A stretch of DNA of 6,136 nt. Source: Sulfurospirillum sp. UBA6810 (GTDB taxonomy: Bacteria > Campylobacterota > Campylobacteria > Campylobacterales > Sulfurospirillaceae). Shown piece by piece: positions 1 to 5,646 of the stretch. The notes beneath the pieces were generated by a model that worked only from the letters and a program-made list of their open reading frames with translations, was not told where the DNA came from and ran no database searches. The stretch covers positions 446 to 6,581 of the forward strand of contig DKEY01000010.1 in assembly GCA_002469305.1 (NCBI GenBank), read 5' to 3'. Numbering within the stretch: position 1 is the stretch's first letter; each line of letters starts with the position of its first letter. The position numbers and the translations under genes are program-made.

Positions 1-12
1 TTGTGAGGTGAA

Positions 13-41
13 ATTATATCTCAAAAGTTTTTTAATGTCAA
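13..41 (-). promoter_or_regulatory. Consensus sigma70 promoter pointing left, out of the window
   Basis: Read on the minus strand, the -35 hexamer TTGACA (41 to 36) is followed by exactly 17 nt and the -10 hexamer TATAAT (18 to 13). Both hexamers match the consensus perfectly and the spacing is optimal. Transcription would start near positions 5-7 and leave the window, so its gene is not visible. Campylobacterota housekeeping promoters usually have a poor -35 element, and a full TTGACA is more typical of strong genes such as rRNA or tRNA operons in this phylum. A stable-RNA or highly expressed gene to the left is therefore a reasonable inference. It is divergent from the gene starting at 111. 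Confidence 0.7.
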
Positions 42-50
42 TGGTTTTTT

Positions 51-77
51 TATAATTTTTGAAAATTTAGTTACAAT
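51..77 (+). promoter_or_regulatory. Candidate -10 elements for the yaaA transcript
   Basis: Two -10-like hexamers precede the gene at 111: TATAAT at 51-56 and TACAAT at 72-77. Neither has a recognisable -35; the upstream sequence is a run of T, which is the usual pattern of Campylobacterota sigma70 promoters. TATAAT is the better match, while TACAAT leaves a shorter leader of about 28 nt. A 6-bp inverted repeat (AATTTT, two bases, AAAATT; 54-67) overlaps the first hexamer but is too AT-simple to call an operator. I cannot say which hexamer is used. Confidence 0.35.
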
Positions 78-110
78 ATACAAAATTAATTACATCCAAA
101 AGGCATAGTA

Positions 111-857
111 ATGAAAATTTTATTTTCTCCAAGTGAGTCAAAATCCCAAGAATCCGTTCATAAATCTATCAATGAAGATTCTTTTATCTTTCCCTCTTTG
201 TATCAGAAGAGATTAGAAATTGTCAATAAATTCTCCGTTCATGTATATAATGCTAGCGTAGATGAGTTAAGAGAGATTTACGGAACAAAAGATGAAGAAG
301 AGTGTTTACGTTTAAAAAAGCTAAATTTGCTCAATTCTCAAACCATAGAAGCTATACAAAGATACAGTGGTGTGGCATATGAGTATTTGGATTTTAAGTC
401 ACTAAGTGAGTGTGAAAAAAACTACCTATATAATAGCGTTTTGATTTTTTCTAATTTATTTGGCCCTTTGATGGCAAAAGATAAAATTCCTTACTATAAA
501 TTAAAGCAAGGCTCAAAGATACGAGATTTTAAAATAGAAGCATTTTATAAACAAAATTTTTCAAAAGAGATAGATACATTATTGCAAGATGAATTTGTTA
601 TTGATTTGCGAGCTGGTTTTTACGAAAAATTTTACACTCTAAAACAACCCTATATCACTATGAAATTTTTGAAAGACTCTAAAGTAGTAAGCCATTGGGC
701 TAAGGCTTACAGAGGAATGATACTCAGAGATTTGGCAAAATACAAACCTGAGTCCATAGAAGAGTTTGAAAATATCAAATTTAAAAACTTACATGTAAAA
801 GAAATTATCGAATCCAAACATAAAAGAGAATATATTTTTGAGATAGTTGAGTTATAA
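111..857 (+). CDS. yaaA: YaaA/UPF0246-family peroxide stress response protein
   Basis: A complete 248-residue protein of the YaaA (DUF328, UPF0246) family; the E. coli member is about 258 residues. Family hallmarks are the N-terminal strand with FSPSESK (5-11), RYSGVAYEYLDF (84-95), the central SNLFGPL...PYYKLKQGSKI block (114-137), VIDLRAGFYEKFY (163-175) and the basic HWAKAYRGMILRDLAK (195-210). E. coli YaaA is in the OxyR regulon, limits hydrogen-peroxide damage by lowering unincorporated iron, and binds DNA; the exact chemistry is unsettled and transferring it here is inference. No signal peptide or membrane segment is seen, so it should be cytoplasmic. The ATG at 111 follows AAAAGG (98-103) by 7 nt. 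It is first of a two-gene rightward unit; no terminator lies before the next gene, 53 bp on. No clear PerR or OxyR site is visible upstream. Confidence 0.85.
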   Translation: MKILFSPSESKSQESVHKSINEDSFIFPSLYQKRLEIVNKFSVHVYNASVDELREIYGTKDEEECLRLKKLNLLNSQTIEAIQRYSGVAYEYLDFKSLSECEKNYLYNSVLIFSNLFGPLMAKDKIPYYKLKQGSKIRDFKIEAFYKQNFSKEIDTLLQDEFVIDLRAGFYEKFYTLKQPYITMKFLKDSKVVSHWAKAYRGMILRDLAKYKPESIEEFENIKFKNLHVKEIIESKHKREYIFEIVEL

Positions 858-884
858 TATATTTAACTTTAAAAAGAGTACAAT
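853..884 (+). promoter_or_regulatory. Possible internal promoter before the coiled-coil gene
   Basis: TATAAT at 853-858 overlaps the yaaA stop codon, and TACAAT at 879-884 lies 26 nt before the next start codon. Neither has a convincing -35 hexamer. Such sequences arise easily in AT-rich DNA, so this is only a candidate; simple read-through from yaaA is equally possible. Confidence 0.25.
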
Positions 885-910
885 CATAAAAAAAATCAAG
901 GGGAATTGTT

Positions 911-1147
911 ATGTTACAATGGATTTTAGTTGCCATTTTAGTTTATGTTATTTATTATTTGATTAATAAATACGAAAAAAGAGTTGATGAGTTAAACAAA
1001 CTTATCGAATTAAACCGTGAAGAGATTATGAACAATAGAAAGAAAATAGAAGAAAATAAAGAGAAAATTGTTCAGAATGAAACTAGCATAAAAACAAACA
1101 GAGAGAGACTTGATTTAAACCAAGATATCATCTCAAAATTAAAATAA
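911..1147 (+). CDS. Small membrane-anchored coiled-coil protein with repeated asparagine core
   Basis: A 78-residue protein of no family I recognise. Residues 2-18 (LQWILVAILVYVIYYLI) form one hydrophobic segment without a cleavage site or lipobox, so it is probably a membrane anchor. The positive residues after it (K20, K23, R24) suggest that the C-terminal part faces the cytoplasm; this is inference. Residues 21-78 are a continuous heptad coiled coil. Position a holds V25, I32, I39, I46, I53, I60, L67 and I74. Position d holds L28, then N35, N42, N49, N56, N63 and N70, then L77. The ATG at 911 is well supported by AAGGGGA (898-904), 6 nt upstream. It follows yaaA by 53 bp and may share its transcript. 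Its stop lies inside the T-tract of the opposing putA terminator. The strict heptad pattern and strong ribosome binding site make it a real gene; its function is unknown. Confidence 0.75.
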   Translation: MLQWILVAILVYVIYYLINKYEKRVDELNKLIELNREEIMNNRKKIEENKEKIVQNETSIKTNRERLDLNQDIISKLK

Positions 1148-1173
1148 AAAAAGGGGAGATTTTAAATCTCCCC
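1145..1173 (-). terminator. Intrinsic terminator of putA
   Basis: GGGGAGAT (1153-1160) pairs perfectly with ATCTCCCC (1166-1173) around a 5-nt TTTTA loop. Read on the minus strand, the stem is followed by seven T (complement of 1152 to 1146) and further T-rich sequence, the classic Rho-independent form. It begins 7 nt after the putA stop codon (1181-1183). On the plus strand the hairpin is followed by AACCTTCTTAC, with no useful U-tract, so termination of the convergent coiled-coil gene here would be weak. The T-tract overlaps the stop codon of that gene. Confidence 0.85.
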
Positions 1174-1180
1174 AACCTTC

Positions 1181-4100
1181 TTACTTCTTTAACCCTCTTA
1201 TGCCTATGTTTCCATATCTATGGTAACTATGAGATATACTTTGCTCTTCAAAGTAGTTGAGTAGCTCTATACGTCCTTCTTGCATTGGTTTTGCTCTTAC
1301 GATAAATTTTGCAATTTTAGCAGCATTTGCAAATACAAAATCTGAAACTTTTGATTCATGAGAGTATATGATACGCTCAACTTTTGAGAAACATTTTACA
1401 AACTCTTCTTCACTCTCTCTTTTAAGAACATCATTTGTTGCCAATAATAAATCTTTGTTTTCAAAAATAAAAGAAACAACTGCATTTTCAATGCTTGCAT
1501 CAATACTTACATGTAAGCTTACACCACTGATCTTAGCAGCCATAATCCTACTTAAAACATCAAACAAGCTATCACTTTCTACTACTCTTAGAGCAACTTT
1601 ACTGAGTGGCAAGTATCTAAAGATATTATCTTCGCCTCTTAGTTTAAAATAGTCATGCTCTGCGTCAAATTCATTTTCAAAATGCTCCAAGTAACTTTGT
1701 ACAGCTCCACTTAGCTTGTTAAAATCTTCCTTGAAAGAGGTATGAATACCTTTGTCTAAAGCATCTATCCAGTTTTCTACAACGCTAACTAATTTGTGAG
1801 AATGTGCTTTTACAACTTTTGGCGCTTTTAGCTCTGTAAAATTCATAAACTGTGTTACATAGTTATAAGCACCTGCTTTTCTTCCTGAACCAATAGCAGA
1901 TTTACCCATACCACCAAAAGGTTGTCGAAGTACGATAGCACCTGTTGTTCCACGATTGATGTATAAATTACCCGCTTTTAGATTTTCTCTCCAGTAATCC
2001 ACTTCTCTAGCATCGAGTGATTCTATACCTGAAGTCAGTCCATAGCCAGTAGCATTGACTATCTCTATCGCATGTTTCAAATCTTTAGCACACATCACAG
2101 AAAGTACAGGACCAAAAAGTTCTGTCATATGACAAAAACTGCCCTCTTTTACTCCCCATTTGATAGCAGGTTTGAGCATATACTCGTTTTCATCTGCATA
2201 TTCTGGTTTGAGTAACCACTCTTCTCCAGATTCTAGTGTTTCAACAGCTTTTTTCAATGCTCCTGAAACAGGATTTGCCAACGTTCCTATACGATTTCTA
2301 AAATCCCAAACAGAACCTACATGTAAACTTTTTGCCGCATCAACAAGAGCTACTTTAAACTCTTCATCATTGTAAACTTCTTCTTCCAAAACTAAAAGAG
2401 AAGTTGCTGAACATTTTTGTCCACTATTTGAAAAGGCTGAGTGTACTATGTTTTTAACAGCTTGGTCACGATCAGCCATCGCTGTTACTATTGTTGCATC
2501 TTTTCCACCTGTTTCTGCTGTTACTAAAAGATTTGGTCGAGTCTCTAGCATCTTGTATGCAGTCTCTTCTCCTCCTGTTAAGATAACAAAATCAACTTTA
2601 GGATTTTTTATCAAATGCTCTCCAGCAAGTGCACCTGCACATGGAACAAATTGAAGTGTATTTTTGCTCACACCACCATCCCAAAAACATTTACATAACT
2701 CATACCCACAAAGCGCAGCAACAGAAGCTGGTTTCACGATAACAGTATTTCCTGCAGCAAGAGCTGCTGTTATACCACCCACTGGGATTGCGATAGGAAA
2801 ATTCCAAGGAGGAGTGACTACACCAACACCTTTTCCACTAAACTCTAAATTTTCAAATTTTTCGAAGTATCTTGCACTATGTCCATAAAACTCTAAAAAG
2901 TCTATCGCTTCACTTACTTCAACGTCAGTCTCGCTAAATACTTTTCCGACCTCAGCCGCAGCAACCCCGATAAGATCAGCACGTTTTTTTCTCACTTGGG
3001 TAGCTACATTGCAAAGAATCTCTTGGCGTTTTGCATGACTCAAACTTCTCCATCCATCAACATCAGCATCCGCAACTGCAACTGCGCGTGCCAAATCTTC
3101 TGCACTTGCTACTGTATATTTGCCACAAATCACACCCTCTTTTAGTTGTGATTTGTCTTTGACCTCTTTTACTTCTCTCTCACTGACAATCTCTTCACCG
3201 CCAACTACCACAGGAGCAATAGCCACTTCTTCGCCTACTTTTTTCATCCATGCTGTGCGTATATCTTTTGCCCATTGCTTGTTAGGAGGAAGGATAAAAT
3301 CTGTATCAGCTTCACCATGGTATGTATCTGTGTAAAAAGAGCCACCTTTGTAGTCATCCCAATTTTCACTTAGTCTATCTTGTGTTCTTTTTGCTCCGAT
3401 AAAGAGATCTTTTTTATTTGCAAAAGAGTCTATAAACGTTTGTTTAAGCATTTCCCAATCAGGACTTCCAACTTTTAGTCCAAATGAGTAACGGATGAAG
3501 TTTTCTGTTCCTGTGTTTTCATCAAGACGTCTTACTAGATAAGCTATGGCATTTGTAAACTGCTCTTTCTTTGCTGTTGGTGCATAAAGGATAATCTCTC
3601 CTGAAAGCTCTTTAATGGCAAGTCTTGAAGACTCACTCATACCCTCTAACATCTCCATAGAAAAATACTCTAATGTTCCATTGGCACGAGCCAACTCATA
3701 ACCATATGCAAGTTCAAAAAGATTGTGAGATGCCATACCTATATTCATATAAGGAGCATTTTGCGGGTCTAGTGCATATTCTGCCATGATTTTGTAGTTA
3801 CTATCAGTATCTATCTTTTTAGTATATGGACAAATTTCCCAGTGTTTTAAGCCAGCTTCTGTCTCTTCCATCTCCATATTTGCACCTTTAACCAAACGCA
3901 TCTTTATAGGTGCGCCACCATTTTCAACTCTTTGTTTTGCCCAATCACGCAAATCTTTTTGCCACAAATGAGAATCAGGAAGATATGCTTGTAAAACGAT
4001 ACCTGCTTTAAAGTCTTTAAATTCTGGTTTTTCCAAAGTAGTTTTAAAAGCATTGACTGTCAAAGACAAGTCTCGATACTCTTCCATATCAAGATTTATA

Positions 4101-4780
4101 AATTTATTTTCTTTCTCGCCCTTTGCATTTGTATATGGAAACTTTGCTGCTTGTGCATAGATACGGCTAAGTCTTGTTACAAGCTCTTCAACTGTATTTT
4201 CATAAGAGAGAGGATTGATTTGAGAAAAGATTGTTGAAATTTTGATAGAGATATAATCAACATTAGGATTTTCAAGTGCCTTCATATACTTTTGTATTCT
4301 AGCTTCTGCCTCTTCTTCGCCAAGTACCACTTCACCGATAAGGTTGATATTTACTCTTGTACCCTCTTCGTGTCTTTTTACAAGGTGTGCATTCAGCTCA
4401 TCATCCTCACCTTTGATAACAACTGTTTTTGTATCTTCTCTTACATTTTTTACAAATAGCGGCACAGATATATCAGGAAGATAAATCCCAGCATTTCTAA
4501 ATAAAAATACTAAAAATCTCTCACTTGTAGTAAAAAATGTTGCCATACCATACTTTGTAAAAAGATACTCAATCTGGTCAGCTACACGTTTGTTATTAGA
4601 ACTTCTAAAACTTTGATCCATAAGTTCTATAAGCAAAACCTTATCCATAGGATTACTAAGCATTTTGTTCATTTTGATATGAAACTTTTTATCAAAATCA
4701 CTTACAAGTTCTGTCGCTCTTGTTTGCCATTTTTCTGCTAGTTCTATCGCCTTGTTCATTACATCTGTATTTTTTTTCAT
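1181..4780 (-). CDS. putA: Bifunctional proline dehydrogenase / P5C dehydrogenase PutA
   Basis: A 1199-residue enzyme that oxidises proline to glutamate: an FAD-dependent step giving P5C with electrons to the membrane quinone pool, then an NAD+-dependent step. The proline dehydrogenase barrel spans roughly 140-470. It carries RLVKGAN (295-301; K298), Y399, and YLVRRL (414-419), where R417 and R418 match the arginines that bind the proline carboxylate in E. coli PutA. The aldehyde dehydrogenase domain spans about 545-985 with PWNFP (N660), LTGG (734-737), the general base E756 in ETGG, the nucleophile C790 in SGQKC, and ELFGP (887-891). Residues 985-1199 form the extra C-terminal domain of long PutAs, ending in QSIS...YHRYGN (1180-1191). 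No ribbon-helix-helix domain precedes the N-terminal helical region, so unlike E. coli PutA it should not repress its own gene. The start is fixed by AGGAG (4790 to 4786), 5 nt upstream. All catalytic residues are present and the frame is intact. Confidence 0.96.
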   Translation of the reverse strand: MKKNTDVMNKAIELAEKWQTRATELVSDFDKKFHIKMNKMLSNPMDKVLLIELMDQSFRSSNNKRVADQIEYLFTKYGMATFFTTSERFLVFLFRNAGIYLPDISVPLFVKNVREDTKTVVIKGEDDELNAHLVKRHEEGTRVNINLIGEVVLGEEEAEARIQKYMKALENPNVDYISIKISTIFSQINPLSYENTVEELVTRLSRIYAQAAKFPYTNAKGEKENKFINLDMEEYRDLSLTVNAFKTTLEKPEFKDFKAGIVLQAYLPDSHLWQKDLRDWAKQRVENGGAPIKMRLVKGANMEMEETEAGLKHWEICPYTKKIDTDSNYKIMAEYALDPQNAPYMNIGMASHNLFELAYGYELARANGTLEYFSMEMLEGMSESSRLAIKELSGEIILYAPTAKKEQFTNAIAYLVRRLDENTGTENFIRYSFGLKVGSPDWEMLKQTFIDSFANKKDLFIGAKRTQDRLSENWDDYKGGSFYTDTYHGEADTDFILPPNKQWAKDIRTAWMKKVGEEVAIAPVVVGGEEIVSEREVKEVKDKSQLKEGVICGKYTVASAEDLARAVAVADADVDGWRSLSHAKRQEILCNVATQVRKKRADLIGVAAAEVGKVFSETDVEVSEAIDFLEFYGHSARYFEKFENLEFSGKGVGVVTPPWNFPIAIPVGGITAALAAGNTVIVKPASVAALCGYELCKCFWDGGVSKNTLQFVPCAGALAGEHLIKNPKVDFVILTGGEETAYKMLETRPNLLVTAETGGKDATIVTAMADRDQAVKNIVHSAFSNSGQKCSATSLLVLEEEVYNDEEFKVALVDAAKSLHVGSVWDFRNRIGTLANPVSGALKKAVETLESGEEWLLKPEYADENEYMLKPAIKWGVKEGSFCHMTELFGPVLSVMCAKDLKHAIEIVNATGYGLTSGIESLDAREVDYWRENLKAGNLYINRGTTGAIVLRQPFGGMGKSAIGSGRKAGAYNYVTQFMNFTELKAPKVVKAHSHKLVSVVENWIDALDKGIHTSFKEDFNKLSGAVQSYLEHFENEFDAEHDYFKLRGEDNIFRYLPLSKVALRVVESDSLFDVLSRIMAAKISGVSLHVSIDASIENAVVSFIFENKDLLLATNDVLKRESEEEFVKCFSKVERIIYSHESKVSDFVFANAAKIAKFIVRAKPMQEGRIELLNYFEEQSISHSYHRYGNIGIRGLKK

Positions 4781-4807
4781 CTTTTCTCCTCTTGAGAATT
4801 TATTTTT

Positions 4808-4827
4808 ATTGTAAAACTATAAATATA
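4808..4827 (-). promoter_or_regulatory. Candidate -10 region of the putA promoter
   Basis: On the minus strand TATATT (4827 to 4822), TATAGT (4822 to 4817) and TACAAT (4813 to 4808) are possible -10 hexamers upstream of the putA ribosome binding site. None has a good -35 at 16-18 nt. Because a strong terminator separates livF from putA, some promoter in this gap is expected; which hexamer is used cannot be told from sequence. Confidence 0.4.
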
Positions 4828-4856
4828 AAAAGGTACTACTTTTTGCACTACCTTTT
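4828..4856 (-). promoter_or_regulatory. Operator-like nested repeat upstream of putA
   Basis: An 8-bp perfect inverted repeat, AAAAGGTA (4828-4835) and TACCTTTT (4849-4856), encloses 13 nt. On the minus strand the same stretch also reads as a tandem direct repeat: AAAAGGTAGTGC (4856-4845) immediately followed by AAAAAGTAGTAC (4844-4833), identical at 10 of 12 positions. It sits just upstream of the candidate -10 hexamers and downstream of the livF terminator, where a transcription-factor site would lie. A weak secondary terminator is the alternative, since minus-strand T residues follow the stem. No regulator is recognised. Confidence 0.4.
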
Positions 4857-4876
4857 AACAAAGATAAAAAATGAGC

Positions 4877-4909
4877 AAAAAAAACCGCTCACCAACGAGG
4901 TAAGCGGTT
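4877..4909 (-). terminator. Intrinsic terminator of the liv operon
   Basis: AACCGCT (4883-4889) pairs with AGCGGTT (4903-4909). Inside, ACC (4891-4893) pairs with GGT (4899-4901) across a C-A mismatch, leaving a 5-nt loop. On the minus strand the stem runs directly into a T-tract from 4884 to 4877. It lies 14 nt after the livF stop. On the plus strand the stem is followed by TTGCTCTC and then seven T, so weaker termination in that direction is conceivable, but no plus-strand gene needs it. Confidence 0.88.
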
Positions 4910-4923
4910 GCTCTCTTTTTTAC

Positions 4924-5646
4924 TTACTTTTTCTTGCCCAAATACGCCTCTTGAATAGTCTCGGAGTTAAGTAACTCTTCACTACTTCCCTCATGAGTAA
5001 TCTTTCCAAGCTCTAACACATAACCACGATTTGCGAGCTTTAGTGCCGCTTTTGCATTTTGCTCCACTAAAAGAACTGTAACCCCACTCTCACTAATCTG
5101 CTTTATGGCTTTAAAGATAACTTTTACTAAAACAGGTGCAAGTCCAAGACTAGGCTCATCTAGTATCAAAAGTTTCGGTTTACTCATGATAGCACGACCG
5201 ATAGCTAACATCTGCTGCTCACCACCACTAAGTGTTCCAGCGAGTTGCTGTTTTCTCTCTTTAAGTCTTGGTAAAATCTCATATATCCAATCAAGTGTCT
5301 CTTTGTCATGCTTTTTAAGAGTATAAGCACCCATCATGAGATTTTCTTCTACACTGAGTGTACTAAAGACTCTACGACCCTCAGGAGAGTGACTCATCCC
5401 TAGAGTTACTATATCATGCGCTGCTACACTTGTGATATCTTTTCCATCAAAGCTTATACTACCTTCACTTGATTTTAAAAGACCACTTATAGTTCTAAGA
5501 GTTGTTGTTTTACCAGCACCATTTGCACCTAGTATCGTGACAACCTCTCCTTTTTTTACATGTAAATCTATACCTTTTATAGCATTGATAGCTCCATAGC
5601 TTACATGTAAGTTTTTTATCTCTAAAAGAGTTGATGTATCACTCAT
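4924..5646 (-). CDS. livF: Branched-chain amino acid ABC transporter ATP-binding protein LivF
   Basis: A 240-residue ATPase of the hydrophobic amino-acid uptake (HAAT) family, full length for LivF. Motifs in order: Walker A GANGAGKT (40-47), SPEGRRVF (87-94) at the Q-loop position where LivF proteins normally carry E, signature LSGGEQQ (139-145), Walker B LLILDEP (159-165), D-loop SLGLA (166-170), and VEQN (194-197), where Q replaces the usual switch histidine as is typical of LivF. It works at the cytoplasmic membrane face with LivG, powering import through LivH/LivM-type permeases. Its ATG overlaps the livG stop as ATGA (5643-5646), and the Shine-Dalgarno GAGGA (5657 to 5653) lies within the last livG codons, indicating translational coupling. 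It is the last gene of the operon, followed by a terminator. Substrate cannot be read from the ATPase; proximity to putA makes proline a possibility. Confidence 0.95.
   Translation of the reverse strand: MSDTSTLLEIKNLHVSYGAINAIKGIDLHVKKGEVVTILGANGAGKTTTLRTISGLLKSSEGSISFDGKDITSVAAHDIVTLGMSHSPEGRRVFSTLSVEENLMMGAYTLKKHDKETLDWIYEILPRLKERKQQLAGTLSGGEQQMLAIGRAIMSKPKLLILDEPSLGLAPVLVKVIFKAIKQISESGVTVLLVEQNAKAALKLANRGYVLELGKITHEGSSEELLNSETIQEAYLGKKK
5555..5611. repeat. Pair of TTACATGTAA palindromes in livF (two of five in the window)
   Basis: The 10-bp palindrome TTACATGTAA occurs at 5556-5565 and 5601-5610, exactly 45 bp apart, each extended by one more symmetrical base pair. Further exact copies lie at 789-798 (yaaA) and 1507-1516 (putA); a near copy with the TACATGTA core lies at 2318-2325 (putA). 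All are inside genes and all encode Leu-His-Val as TTA CAT GTA. They may reflect codon preference or a selected DNA motif. Confidence 0.5.

Noticed and set aside
51..90. Possible PerR or OxyR operator before yaaA
   Set aside because: Only an AT-simple 6-bp inverted repeat (AATTTT, 2 nt, AAAATT) is present; it does not match the longer PerR-type palindrome well enough to call.
880..920. Short ACAAT and ATTGT pairings around the ribosome binding site and start of the coiled-coil gene, like a mini-switch
   Set aside because: The stems are only 5 bp of AT-rich sequence and too weak to support a regulatory structure.
1368..3335. Several 68-94 codon open frames on the plus strand opposite putA
   Set aside because: They lie antisense to a fully conserved enzyme, have Ser/Thr/Pro-rich low-information sequences typical of reverse-complement shadows, and lack good ribosome binding sites.
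4770..4777. Run of eight A right after the putA start codon as a phase-variation switch
   Set aside because: Eight A residues are common in AT-rich genomes and A-rich second codons aid translation; Campylobacterota phase variation typically uses longer G/C tracts.
4720..4974. 84-codon plus-strand open frame spanning the putA start, the gap and the livF end
   Set aside because: It crosses the putA ribosome binding site, the operator-like repeat and the livF terminator, and its composition is that of translated AT-rich intergenic sequence.
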